DNA of 64,000 bases from the NCBI GenBank assembly GCA_040902305.1, contig JBBDXN010000125.1, positions 21,556 through 85,555 of the forward strand, given 5' to 3'. Below the pieces are notes generated by a model. The model did no database searches. It saw only the letters and a list, made by a program, of their open reading frames with translations, and was not told the DNA's origin. A program made the translations under genes and the position numbers. Positions 51,425-59,558 of this stretch are shown here, piece after piece; the first letter of the stretch is position 1; each line of letters starts with the position of its first letter. The DNA comes from CAMLFJ01 sp040902305 (lineage in GTDB: Bacteria; Methylomirabilota; Methylomirabilia; Rokubacteriales; CSP1-6).

Positions 51425-52828
51425 CTAGAGGTTGGTGGGGTGGGCGGGGCGGTCCTCGCCGAGCGCCTCGTTCAGCGCGCGGGCGAGCTGCTGATCGTGC
51501 TCGTGGCTCATCGCGAAGATCCGGCACTGGGCGACCTTGCCCGGCAGGTACTTGAGCAGCTCCTTGAGCGGCTCGGCGGAGACGCTGCGATCCGCCGCGT
51601 CGTACACGTAGATCTGCCGGTCCTTCATGCCGATCGGGTTCAGGGGGCGGGGATCCTGCTGGGCCATGTCGATCTTGAACGGGAAGTTGCGGAGCCCCGG
51701 CGGGAGGTGATCCTTCACCCGCTGCTCGACCTCCTCCGCCTTCATGAAGCTCTGCCCACGCCGCGGCTCGAAGAGATCGAGGACCACCTCGTGGGACATC
51801 CGCCACTTGAGCCGGCGGTCGAGGATCTGCCGCCACTCCCGGCCGAGGTCCCGGCGCTCTCCGTCCTCGGCGTGCTCCCAGCGGGCGACCTCCTCGAGGA
51901 GCGTCCACTCCGTCATGTTCAGATACGGCTGAAGCTCCTTGTTGAGGTCGTAGGGGAACACCAGCTTCATGGTGTCGCGGAAGATGTCCTTCAGGTGCAG
52001 GTCGATGCCCCGGGTGGTCCGGTGATAGTAGACGTTGGTGTAGAGGTAGAACCGCGCGTTCAGGAACATGATGAAGGCCTGGATGCCGCCGCGATCGAGC
52101 GTCAGCCCCTTCTCGCTGAAGAAGGAGTAGTACATGATGCGCTCGATGTCGATCGGCCCCACCGCGACCCCGCACATGTAGGAGTCGCGCAGCACGTAGT
52201 CCATGTTGTCGGCGGTGTAGATGCCGGAGAGCAGCGGCTTGAGGTGCGCCAGCCAGCGCGGGTGCTCGGCGGTGGGCGAGGTGTAGCTCTTGCCCATCAG
52301 GTAGCAGACCCACTCCGGGTCGATGCGCTCGCCGTTCTCGAAGAGGCCCGAGGGGCTGCGCTGGAGCCCGCGGATCAGCTCACCCAGCTCTTCTCTGATG
52401 ATGCGTTGCCCCACTTTCTCGTGGGTGAGGTCGAAGTCGGCCAAGAAATTGTCGTCGAAGAAGTGGCCGAAGGGACCGTGCCCCACGTCGTGGAGCAGCC
52501 CTGCCACCCGGAGCAGCTCCTCGAAGAGCGGGGCGGACGGGGCGTCGGGGAATTCGGCCCTGAGCGAGGCGTGCAGCTGCAGGGCGAAGCGCCCGGCCAG
52601 GTGCATCGCCCCGAGCGAGTGCTGGAAGCGGCTGTGCTCGGCGGCCGGGAACACCCACCGCGCGGACTGCAGCTGCGGCACCCGGCGCAGGCGCTGCATC
52701 CAGGCCGAGTCCATCAAGTCCTGTTCGGTGGCCTCGCCGGGCGCGCCGTCGGGCCGCGTGTAGAGGATGTATTGGTGGATGGGGTCCGCGATGAGACCGC
52801 GGCCCTGATAGGTGTCGACGCCCTTCAT
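51425..52828 (-). CDS. HD-superfamily phosphohydrolase (SAMHD1/dGTPase-like)
   Basis: 467 residues from ATG 52828. The HD metal site is clear: His70 in HSRFQHSLGAMHLAG, His113-Asp114 in LLHDVGHGPFGHFF, and a later Asp in ADNMDYVLRDS. RLRRVPQLQSARWVFPAAEH is typical of dNTP triphosphohydrolase-like proteins. The enzyme probably hydrolyses nucleotides in the cytosol. A TAGGCT box lies six bases before the start (52835-52840). Confidence 0.88.
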   Translation of the reverse strand: MKGVDTYQGRGLIADPIHQYILYTRPDGAPGEATEQDLMDSAWMQRLRRVPQLQSARWVFPAAEHSRFQHSLGAMHLAGRFALQLHASLRAEFPDAPSAPLFEELLRVAGLLHDVGHGPFGHFFDDNFLADFDLTHEKVGQRIIREELGELIRGLQRSPSGLFENGERIDPEWVCYLMGKSYTSPTAEHPRWLAHLKPLLSGIYTADNMDYVLRDSYMCGVAVGPIDIERIMYYSFFSEKGLTLDRGGIQAFIMFLNARFYLYTNVYYHRTTRGIDLHLKDIFRDTMKLVFPYDLNKELQPYLNMTEWTLLEEVARWEHAEDGERRDLGREWRQILDRRLKWRMSHEVVLDLFEPRRGQSFMKAEEVEQRVKDHLPPGLRNFPFKIDMAQQDPRPLNPIGMKDRQIYVYDAADRSVSAEPLKELLKYLPGKVAQCRIFAMSHEHDQQLARALNEALGEDRPAHPTNL

Positions 52829-52834
52829 GGTTAG

Positions 52835-52840
52835 AGCCTA
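52835..52840 (-). promoter_or_regulatory. Leaderless-type -10 box (TAGGCT)
   Basis: TAGGCT on the minus strand six bases upstream of ATG 52828, between the HD gene and the HtrA-like gene. Confidence 0.45.
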
Positions 52841-52842
52841 AC

Positions 52843-53871
52843 CTACTTGTCGGAGGTGCGATAGAAACGGTAGCGGTCCATCGGCCGGACCGTGATCGCC
52901 TCCAGCGCGCCGGCCCGGCGCACCGTCACCCGCACGTCCTGATCCATCGGCGACCGCCAGAGCTCGCGATAGAACGCCTCGCGACTCGGCACCGGATGCC
53001 CGTTGAGCTGGACGATGACGTCGCCCGCGCGCAGGCCTGCCGCCCGCGCCGGGCTCGAGGGCGAGAGGCCGGCCACCGCCACCCCGCCGGCCACCGATTC
53101 CGTATAGAGGCCGAGCCAGGGCCTCGGCGCTCGGCTCGTGACGCGGCCCTGCGCCAGCAGCTCATCCTTGCCGGCCAGGAACTGCTCGACGGGGATGGCG
53201 AGGTTCACGTGGGGCGCGTCGCCCAGGCGCAGCGAGGTGACCCCGATCACGCGGCCCGCCGCGTCGACGAGGGCGGCGCCCCCGAAGGCGGCGTTGTAGG
53301 GGGTCACGATGAAGGCCCGGTCGAGCATGTACTCCCAGGCGGCGGCGAACGGGCGCACCGCCTCGACGCGGCTCGGGGTCGCCACGAGGTCGCCCTCTCT
53401 GGACACGCCCACCGTGCCGGTGGCCTCCCCGGCCGCCACCGCGGTCGAGTCGCCCAGGCTCGCGGCCGGCCACGGCCCGCGGCCCTCGATCCGGGCCACG
53501 CCCACCCCGACCTCGAGGTCGAGCCCGGTCAGCCGGGCCGGCACCTTGCGCCCGTCGCGGAGCGAGATCTCGATGCGCGCGGCGTCGAGCAGCACGTAGC
53601 TCACGGTCAGCACGTAGCCCTGATCCGCGTCGAAGATGACCCCGCTGCCCCAGCGCTCGACGCCGAGGGTGGCCGCGGACGGGCGATCGCGCGGGACCTC
53701 CACGCGGATCCCCACCACCGCGGGCTCGACGCGGCGGATCTGCGACGGCAGCGGGGAGACCTGGCGCGGATCGAGGCGGCGGTCGGCGTCCCGCGGCGCC
53801 GGCGCGGCCGGCGCGGGCAGCCCGAGGCCCAGCAGGGCGACCGCGGCCCAGCGGATCAATGCGCGCGGCAT
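52843..53871 (-). CDS. HtrA/Deg-like PDZ protein with all catalytic residues lost
   Basis: 342 residues from ATG 53871, signal peptide of about 24 residues. The trypsin-like fold is recognisable, but each triad position is changed: GYVLTVSYVLLDA has Tyr92 for the His of 'NNHVV'; DLEVGVGVARI lacks the Asp of 'DLAVL'; YNAAFGGAALV has Gly196 for the Ser of 'GNSGGPLV'. A PDZ domain (about residues 245-330, AGLRAGDVIVQLNGHPVPS) is intact. It is probably a periplasmic binding or scaffold pseudoprotease. It lies four bases before the rfbB stop, at the end of the dTDP-sugar operon. Confidence 0.85.
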   Translation of the reverse strand: MPRALIRWAAVALLGLGLPAPAAPAPRDADRRLDPRQVSPLPSQIRRVEPAVVGIRVEVPRDRPSAATLGVERWGSGVIFDADQGYVLTVSYVLLDAARIEISLRDGRKVPARLTGLDLEVGVGVARIEGRGPWPAASLGDSTAVAAGEATGTVGVSREGDLVATPSRVEAVRPFAAAWEYMLDRAFIVTPYNAAFGGAALVDAAGRVIGVTSLRLGDAPHVNLAIPVEQFLAGKDELLAQGRVTSRAPRPWLGLYTESVAGGVAVAGLSPSSPARAAGLRAGDVIVQLNGHPVPSREAFYRELWRSPMDQDVRVTVRRAGALEAITVRPMDRYRFYRTSDK

Positions 53872-53875
53872 GCGG

Positions 53876-54874
53876 TCACCTCGCGGGGTACTGCGCCTGA
53901 TAGTACTGGCGGAAGGCTCCCGACTTGATGGGCTTCCACCACGCCTCGTGCGTCCGGTACCACTCCACGGTGGCGGCCAGCGCGGCGTCGAAGCTCGCGG
54001 CGGGCGTCCAGCCGAGCGTGTGGACCTTGCCGGAGTCGAGCGCGTAGCGCCGGTCGTGGCCGGGCCGGTCGGCCACCGGGGTGATCAGGCTCTCCGGCTT
54101 GCCGAGCAAGCCCAGGATGCGGCGGGTGAGCGTGACGTTCTGCACCTCGGCGGCGCCGCCGACATTGTAGATCTCCCCGTCGGCGCCCTTGCGCAGGACG
54201 AGATCGATGGCCGCGCAGTTGTCGAGCACGTAGAGCCAGTCGCGCACGTTCTTGCCGTCGCCGTAGAGCGGCAGGGGCTTGTCCTCGAGCGCGTTGGTGA
54301 CGAACAGCGGGATGACCTTCTCCGGGTACTGGTAGGGCCCGAAGTTGTTGCTGCTCCGGGTGATGAGCACGGGCAGCCGATGCGTGGTCCAGTAGGCGCG
54401 GGCGAGGAGATCCGCGGCCGCCTTCGACGCCGAGTATGGATTCGAGGGGTTGAGCACGTCGCCCTCGCGGGCCGCGCCCTGCGCGATGCTGCCGTACACC
54501 TCGTCGGTGCTCACCGCGAGGAATCGGCCGACCCGGAGCTCCCGCGCCGCCTCCAGCAGGGTGAAGGTCCCGGTCACGTTGGTGCGGAGGAAATCGTCGG
54601 CCCCCAGGTTCGACCGGTCCACGTGGGTCTCGGCCGCGAAGTGAACGACCGCGTCGACCCCGCGCATCGCGTCCCGGACCACCGGCCCGTCGCAGATGTC
54701 GCCGTTCACGAACCGGTACCGCGGGCTCGTCTCCACGTCCCGGAGATTATCCAGGTTCCCGGCGTAGGTGAGCTTGTCGAGGTTGACGACCGAGTCGCCG
54801 GGATGAGTCGCCAGCACGTGGCGGACGAAATTGGAGCCGATGAAGCCGGCACCACCGGTAACCAGGATCTTCAT
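53876..54874 (-). CDS. rfbB: dTDP-glucose 4,6-dehydratase
   Basis: 332 residues from ATG 54874. Rossmann motif TGGAGFIG (residues 6-13), the catalytic set Thr123-Asp124-Glu125 (VSTDEVYGS) and Tyr147/Lys151 (YSASK), and the substrate-recognition RSSNNFGPYQYPEKVIPLFV. It converts dTDP-glucose to dTDP-4-keto-6-deoxyglucose. It is in one orientation with rfbC-like and rfbA genes upstream, separated by a REP-like repeat. Confidence 0.95.
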   Translation of the reverse strand: MKILVTGGAGFIGSNFVRHVLATHPGDSVVNLDKLTYAGNLDNLRDVETSPRYRFVNGDICDGPVVRDAMRGVDAVVHFAAETHVDRSNLGADDFLRTNVTGTFTLLEAARELRVGRFLAVSTDEVYGSIAQGAAREGDVLNPSNPYSASKAAADLLARAYWTTHRLPVLITRSSNNFGPYQYPEKVIPLFVTNALEDKPLPLYGDGKNVRDWLYVLDNCAAIDLVLRKGADGEIYNVGGAAEVQNVTLTRRILGLLGKPESLITPVADRPGHDRRYALDSGKVHTLGWTPAASFDAALAATVEWYRTHEAWWKPIKSGAFRQYYQAQYPAR

Positions 54875-54883
54875 CGCGCTCCC

Positions 54884-54950
54884 CCTCTCCCCTCAGGGGA
54901 GAGGGCAGGGTGAGGGGCCCGAAGGTGAGGGGCTCGAAGGTGAGGGGCGA
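54884..54950. repeat. REP-like intergenic palindrome, copy 3
   Basis: CCCCTCTCCCCT faces AGGGGAGAGGG, followed by GCAGGGTGAGGGGCCCGAAG and repeats of GGTGAGGGGCTCGAA. It sits between rfbB and the epimerase gene. Same module as at 23510 and 50075. Confidence 0.8.
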
Positions 54951-55505
54951 TCATCCCCGCGAGACGTCCCAGATGTCGGCCCCGGCGAAATCCCAGGGCA
55001 GCCGCCCCTCTTCGGTCTGATCGGGATCGGGCGAGAACTGGGCGTCCACGAGGTAGATGATGCGCCCGCGGGACGCCGCGAGATTCTTCACGCCGTGGGC
55101 GACCCCGGGCGGGATCCGCAGCAGGCGCGACTGGCCGTCGCCCAGCACGATCCGGCGCTGGGCCCCGCGACTCCTGGCCTGCGCCCGGACGTCGAGCAGC
55201 ACCACGAGCATCTTGTCGCTCGGCGGCACGAACCACACGTCGGTCTGGCGCCGATGGAGGTGGAACGCCTTGATCACGCCGGGGTCCATCTCGCTGTAGT
55301 TCACCTGGCGACACTCGAACCCGGGCAGGGCCGCCGGCACGCCCCGCTGCAGCCGCGCCAGCTCCATGAAGGAGCCGCCGTCGTCGGTGAACCGCTTGAG
55401 GTCCACCAGCTCGACCCCCTCGATCTCGGGCGCGGGCGCATAGCTCTGGAGCGCGAAGGCCCGCTTGGCCGCGTCGCTCAGCTCGATCGGGTCGCCGGTC
55501 GCCAT
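54951..55505 (-). CDS. rfbC: dTDP-4-dehydrorhamnose 3,5-epimerase-like protein
   Basis: 184 residues, ATG 55505 overlapping the rfbA stop. RmlC cupin features: EIEGVELVDLKRFTDDGGSF, FECRQVNYSEMDPGVIKAFH with the catalytic His-type position, LHRRQTDVWFVPPSDKMLVV and a PPGVAHGVKNLA segment. The sequence is atypical in places, so it may be an epimerase or a sugar-epimerase-like cupin. Function fits the adjacent dTDP-glucose pathway. Confidence 0.82.
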   Translation of the reverse strand: MATGDPIELSDAAKRAFALQSYAPAPEIEGVELVDLKRFTDDGGSFMELARLQRGVPAALPGFECRQVNYSEMDPGVIKAFHLHRRQTDVWFVPPSDKMLVVLLDVRAQARSRGAQRRIVLGDGQSRLLRIPPGVAHGVKNLAASRGRIIYLVDAQFSPDPDQTEEGRLPWDFAGADIWDVSRG

Positions 55506-56566
55506 CAGATCAGCCCCACCTCGCTGCGATCGCCCAGCATGAAGTTGAAGGAGCGCGGCTTGGCCGCGGTCCGATAGATGGACACGTTGCGCCCGATGAG
55601 GCTCGACTCGATGCGCCCCCCCACGTCGGTCACGCTCGCGCCCTCCAGCAGGATGGAGTGCTCGACTTCACTGGCCCGGATCACCACGCGATCACCGATC
55701 GAGGTGAACGGCCCCACGTACGCGCTCTCGATGATCGCGTCGCGGCCGATGATGGCGGGCCCCCGCACCGTGCTCTTGATCACGCGCGCCCCCGCCTCGA
55801 TGACCACGCGCCCGACGATCTCGCTGTCCTCCACGGTGCCGTCGGTGCGCGGCAGCAGGGTATCCAGGATGATCCGGTTCGCCTCGAGCATATCCTCGAG
55901 CTTGCCGGTGTCCTTCCACCAACCCTCGATGACGTGGGGCCGCACCAGAAACCCCTGATCGATCAGCCACTGGATGGCGTCGGTGATCTCGAGCTCGCCG
56001 CGCGCGGACGGCTTGATGGCCTTGACCGCCCGGAACACGGTGGCGTCGAACATGTAGACGCCGACCAGCCCGAGGTTGGACGGGGGCTGCTTGGGCTTCT
56101 CGACGAGGCGCACGACCTGGCCGTCCTTGAGCACCGCGACCCCGAACTGGGTCGGGTCCGGCACGGAGGCGAGCAGGATCTGGCAGTTGGGCTTCTCGTC
56201 GCGGAAGCGGGTGACGAGGGGCGCCAGGCGCTCCCGGATCAGGTTGTCGCCCAGGTACATGCAAAAGGGATCGGTACCGAGGAACGGCTCCGAGACCAGC
56301 ACCGCGTGGGCCAGCCCGAGCGGCGCCTCCTGCTCGATATAGGTGACCGCCACGCCGAAGCGGCTGCCGTCGCCGACCGCGTCGCGGATCTCCTTCTTGG
56401 TGTCGCCCACCACGATGCCGATCTCGGTGATCCCGGAAGCGGCCAGCGCCTCGATCCCATAGAAGAGGATGGGCTTGTTGGCCACCGGGACGAGCTGCTT
56501 CGCCGACGTGAAGGTGATCGGACGCAGGCGCGTACCGCGCCCGCCGGAGAGGATTAACCCTTTCAT
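55505..56566 (-). CDS. rfbA: Glucose-1-phosphate thymidylyltransferase, long form
   Basis: 353 residues from ATG 56566. The nucleotidyltransferase motif LSGGRGTRLRPITF, metal Asp in YLGDNLI, and EKPKQPPSNLGLVGVYMFD are present. A left-handed beta-helix C-terminus (hexapeptide-like IIGRDAIIESAYVGPFTSIG) extends the length to the long RmlA type. It makes dTDP-glucose for rfbB. TATAAT at 56577-56582 lies ten bases upstream with no Shine-Dalgarno. Confidence 0.93.
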   Translation of the reverse strand: MKGLILSGGRGTRLRPITFTSAKQLVPVANKPILFYGIEALAASGITEIGIVVGDTKKEIRDAVGDGSRFGVAVTYIEQEAPLGLAHAVLVSEPFLGTDPFCMYLGDNLIRERLAPLVTRFRDEKPNCQILLASVPDPTQFGVAVLKDGQVVRLVEKPKQPPSNLGLVGVYMFDATVFRAVKAIKPSARGELEITDAIQWLIDQGFLVRPHVIEGWWKDTGKLEDMLEANRIILDTLLPRTDGTVEDSEIVGRVVIEAGARVIKSTVRGPAIIGRDAIIESAYVGPFTSIGDRVVIRASEVEHSILLEGASVTDVGGRIESSLIGRNVSIYRTAAKPRSFNFMLGDRSEVGLI

Positions 56567-56576
56567 TTGGCGGCTG

Positions 56577-56582
56577 ATTATA
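56577..56582 (-). promoter_or_regulatory. Perfect -10 box (TATAAT) of the rfbACB operon
   Basis: TATAAT on the minus strand; the start codon follows ten bases later, so the leader would be only about four bases. No convincing -35 box. Confidence 0.6.
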
Positions 56583-56696
56583 GCAGTCTTGCTTTGTCTT
56601 CGACAGCGCCGGCCGGGTCTGCTGTTAGTTCCGACCGGAATTGGTGGTAATATGAACCCGGCGAAATTGCAGTAGGTTTTCTTCAAGGAGCGGGCA

Positions 56697-57941
56697 ATGA
56701 AGACGTTGAAGGAGATGTTGGCCGAGGCCCGGCAGGTGGTGCCCGAACAAGGGCCGGCCGAGGTGAAGAAGCGGATCGATGCCGGCGAGCCGCTCGTGGT
56801 GATCGACGTCCGCGATCCCGACGAGTACCGCGACGGCTTCATCGAGCCCGCGACCAATATCAGCCGCGGCTTCCTCGAGTTCCGCATCGGCGGCGCGGCC
56901 GCGGATCCGGCCACGCCCATCGTGCTCTATTGCCAGAGCGGCCTCCGCTCCATGCTCGCCGCGAAGGTCCTCAAGGACCTCGGCTACCAGAACGTCACGA
57001 ACCTGCAGGGCGGCTTCCAGAAGTGGGCGCAGTCCGGCCTCCCGGTGGCCAAGGACCGCCCGATGAACGCCGAGCAGATCCAGCGCTACAGCCGGCACTT
57101 CCTGCTGAGCCAGGTGGGCGAGAAGGGCCAGCGGAAGCTGCTGCGGTCGAAGGTGCTGCTGATCGGCGCGGGCGGCCTCGGCTCCCCGACCGCGCTGTAC
57201 CTGGCCGCGGCGGGCGTGGGCACGCTCGGCCTGATGGACGGCGACGTGGTGGACGTGTCGAACCTGCAGCGGCAGATCCTCCACACCACCGCGAACGTGG
57301 GGCGGCCCAAGGTCGAGTCGGGCACCGAGATGATCCGGGCGCTGAACCCGGACGTCAACGTCGTCCCGCTGCCGACGCGCATCACCGTCGACAACGTGAT
57401 GGACACCATCAAGGACTACGACCTGGTGATCGACGGCTCCGACAACTTCGACACCCGCTACCTCATGAACGACGCCTGCTACCTCGCGGACAAGACCAAC
57501 GTGCACGGCTCGATCTTCCAGTTCGAGGGCATGGCCACCGTGCTCGCCCCGAACCAGGGCCCCTGCTACCGCTGTCTTTACCCGACGCCCCCGCCCCCCG
57601 GCCTCGTCCCCAGCTGAAGCGAGGCCGGCGTCCTGGGCGTGCTCCCAGGCATCATCGGCGTGGTACAGGCCACCGAGGCCATCAAGGTGCTGCTCGGCAT
57701 CGGCGAGCCTCTGATCGGGCGCTTGCTCACGTACGACGCGCTCGGCATGCGCTTCCGCGAGGTCAAGCTGCGCCGCGATCCCAAGTGCCCCCTCTGCGGC
57801 GAGCACCCGACCATCACGGACCTGTCGATCCACCGCACCGGGGACGCCGCGGCCTGCGAGGTGAGCGACAACGGCCACGCGGCGGCGCCGGCCTCCACGC
57901 CCGCCTCTGCGGGCACGCCGGGCCCGAAGGCGGGCGGCTAG
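56697..57941 (+). CDS. Rhodanese-MoeB/ThiF fusion with in-frame UGA: candidate selenoprotein
   Basis: 414 residues if UGA 57615 is read as selenocysteine. ATG 56697 follows AAGGAG. Residues about 20-115 are a rhodanese domain with active-site loop CQSGLRS. Residues 130-414 are an E1-like MoeB/ThiF domain: QIQRYSRHFLLSQVGEKGQR, GAGGLGSPTALYLAAAGVG, zinc pairs CYRC and CPLC. The UGA replaces the conserved cysteine of VPSC-AEAGVLGVLPGI; here it reads VPS-U-SEAGVLGVLPGI, and the conserved domain continues in the same frame to TAG 57939. It would adenylate a small sulfur-carrier protein (MoaD/ThiS-like). Without Sec insertion the product ends after 306 residues. Confidence 0.85.
57615..57617 (+). 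other. In-frame UGA, putative selenocysteine codon
   Basis: TGA occupies codon 307, where Cys-containing homologues have the cysteine of the VPSC motif. The next codon (AGC, Ser) also differs from the usual Ala, so this is more than a single-base nonsense change. Confidence 0.75.
57624..57659 (+). promoter_or_regulatory. Candidate bacterial SECIS hairpin
   Basis: CCTGGG (57632-57637) pairs perfectly with CCCAGG (57644-57649) around a six-base loop CGTGCT. A lower stem GCCG (57624-57627)/CGGC (57656-57659) can form below an internal loop. The loop starts 20 bases after the UGA and has G in its second position, matching the described bacterial SECIS rules (loop 16-37 nt from UGA, G in the first two loop bases). 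Confidence 0.65.
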
Positions 57942-57956
57942 CTCGCTTCACGGGGT

Positions 57957-57981
57957 CGCGCCGGATGCGGTTACCGGCGCG
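57957..57981. terminator. Hairpin after the rhodanese-MoeB gene
   Basis: CGCGCCGG (57957-57964) and CCGGCGCG (57974-57981) form an 8-bp stem with a 9-base loop, followed by CAAAATCGGG. The U-tract is weak, so it is a possible rather than classic terminator. Confidence 0.5.
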
Positions 57982-58064
57982 CAAAATCGGGCGAGAAGGT
58001 GAGTTGGCGCGCGACGGCAAGAACCCTCTATACTTTGCAAGTCAACGGTCCAGGGAGACGCGTG

Positions 58065-58391
58065 ATGGCCGACGAGGACACCTCCTTACCACCTCTCGAG
58101 ATCCCTTGGAAGCTGGCGGCAACCACTCAGCCGTTGAGCGCGGGTGAGCCTGCGCAGACGGCTCTGTCGCTGTTGTTCTTTGAGCCCGATGATGCGGTAC
58201 TGACCGCCCGTTTTCCGGCCCAGAAGCTCGTCTTCATCAAGCTCACCGCTTCGATCTCGCCCGCGTCCTTTCCGCCTCAGCTGTCCAGAGTCGCCGCGCA
58301 GTTTCTCGGGGAAGGCATTCCCAGTTGGGGCACCGACTTGGCACCGATTTTCCGACCTGAGAGTCCGCACGCGGTGCCCAATCACTCATGA
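58065..58391 (+). CDS. Hypothetical protein, 108 residues, possibly truncated
   Basis: ATG 58065 with GGGAG upstream and a TATACT box at 58029-58034. The product begins DEDTSLPPLEIPWKLAATTQ and has FFEPDDAVLTARFPAQKLVF then IKLTASISPASFPPQLSRVA. The central part reads like the folded start of a longer protein, and the end (PESPHAVPNHS) looks ragged. No family recognised. It converges with a leftward frame at 58386, overlapping by six bases. Confidence 0.55.
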   Translation: MADEDTSLPPLEIPWKLAATTQPLSAGEPAQTALSLLFFEPDDAVLTARFPAQKLVFIKLTASISPASFPPQLSRVAAQFLGEGIPSWGTDLAPIFRPESPHAVPNHS

Positions 58392-58673
58392 CACGCGGCT
58401 GATGATGGACGCTGTCGTGAAACCAAAGACCTTCAGGTTGGGCATCAGCTCGACGCCGAAACGGCCGGCAAACGCACCTGGGATTTTCAGCCCCGCCCGC
58501 ATCGCCCGGTCCGGACGAATGATTTCTTGGTATCCATTGTGATCCGTGGCCTTCCAGGGCGTCGATCTGGCTTTGGCTTCCAGATCAAGACAAATAGGGA
58601 CGCCTGATTCGGTCCGAGTAGAGTTCGAGTCAACGAGGGCAGTGCCGTACAGCTTGGATTCGGGGAAATGCAT
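58386..58673 (-). CDS. Hypothetical protein, 95 residues
   Basis: Leftward frame from ATG 58673 (GTG 58682 possible); HFPESKLYGTALVDSNSTRT, then LDLEAKARSTPWKATDHNGY and LKIPGAFAGRFGVELMPNLK. Composition looks protein-like, but no Shine-Dalgarno is clear and no family is recognised. A competing rightward frame through the same DNA is also open for about 70 codons after 58391, so strand choice is uncertain. Confidence 0.4.
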   Translation of the reverse strand: MHFPESKLYGTALVDSNSTRTESGVPICLDLEAKARSTPWKATDHNGYQEIIRPDRAMRAGLKIPGAFAGRFGVELMPNLKVFGFTTASIISRVS

Positions 58674-58682
58674 AGGAAGCAC

Positions 58683-58928
58683 CCGGCGACACGGGCTCCG
58701 ATCCTCAACATGATTCGCGCGCTAGCCCGGCGGCCGGCAGGAGCGCCAGCAGCACGAGGAGCAACAGCCGGACACGAAGGCTCGAGAACCTCGAAGCCGC
58801 CGTGCCGAGACAGCTACGCCACCCGTCGCGCCAACACCGACGGCCTCAGCCGCGTTGAACCGTGGAAGAGCAACTCACAGGGGTTCCCTCAACCGCGACA
58901 CCGGCGAGCTGCTTGAGGGCGCCGTCTC
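58683..58928. other. Intergenic segment, no supported gene
   Basis: About 250 bases upstream of the small leftward frame and after the carbonic anhydrase stop. Frames here are short, Arg/Ala-rich and unsupported. No RNA or promoter pattern recognised. Confidence 0.35.
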
Positions 58929-59558
58929 CTAGGAGCCGGCCTCCACGCCATCCAAGAACTCGACCACTCCGGTTTCCAGTGAATACTCGGCGCCTACCAC
59001 GCGGAGGCTCTCGTTTTGGATCAGTTGCTCCAGAATCTCGGAGCCGTGTCGTAGGTGGTTCACCGAAACGCCGACGTTGGCCCGAACGGCCTGCCGCACG
59101 AGCACGTCCAAGTCGTGCCGTAGTTCGGTTCTCAGCAACCCCTCGACGGAAGGCCGGACACGGTCAACGATCGAACGCAGGTTACGCGATTGGGTTTCCG
59201 TCGGCTGCTGAAGTTCTTCCACGGTAGCCCGAACAGCCCCGCACTGGGAATGCCCCAAAACCACGACCAGCCGGGTGCCGAACCGCGCCGCCGCGAACTC
59301 GACGCTGCCAACCTGAGAGGGGGCCACGATGTTCCCGGCAACCCGGATGACAAAAAGATCGCCGAGCCCTTGGTCGAACACGATCTCCGCCGGCACCCGC
59401 GAATCTGAACAACCAAGGATGATCGCGAAGGGCTGTTGCTCCGTTGCCAGCTCGGCTCGCCGCGAATGACTCAGGAGCGTGTCGCGGCTCCGCATGCCCG
59501 ATGCGAACCGACGGTTCCCCTCTCGGAGGCGTTCGAGTGCTTCGTGTGCCGATACCAT
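58929..59558 (-). CDS. Beta-carbonic anhydrase
   Basis: 209 residues from GTG 59558. The zinc and active-site residues are all present: Cys50-Ser-Asp52-Ser-Arg54 (ILGCSDSRVP), His103 and Cys106 (LGHSQCGAV), plus RVAGNIVAPSQVGSVEFAA. It interconverts CO2 and bicarbonate. No bicarbonate transporter or carboxylase is adjacent. Confidence 0.93.
   Translation of the reverse strand: MVSAHEALERLREGNRRFASGMRSRDTLLSHSRRAELATEQQPFAIILGCSDSRVPAEIVFDQGLGDLFVIRVAGNIVAPSQVGSVEFAAARFGTRLVVVLGHSQCGAVRATVEELQQPTETQSRNLRSIVDRVRPSVEGLLRTELRHDLDVLVRQAVRANVGVSVNHLRHGSEILEQLIQNESLRVVGAEYSLETGVVEFLDGVEAGS

Noticed and set aside
58389..58460. TGA 58389 as a second selenocysteine codon (the frame stays open about 70 codons after it)
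   Set aside because: No stable hairpin at the required distance and no conserved protein after the stop; the opposite strand offers a better frame.
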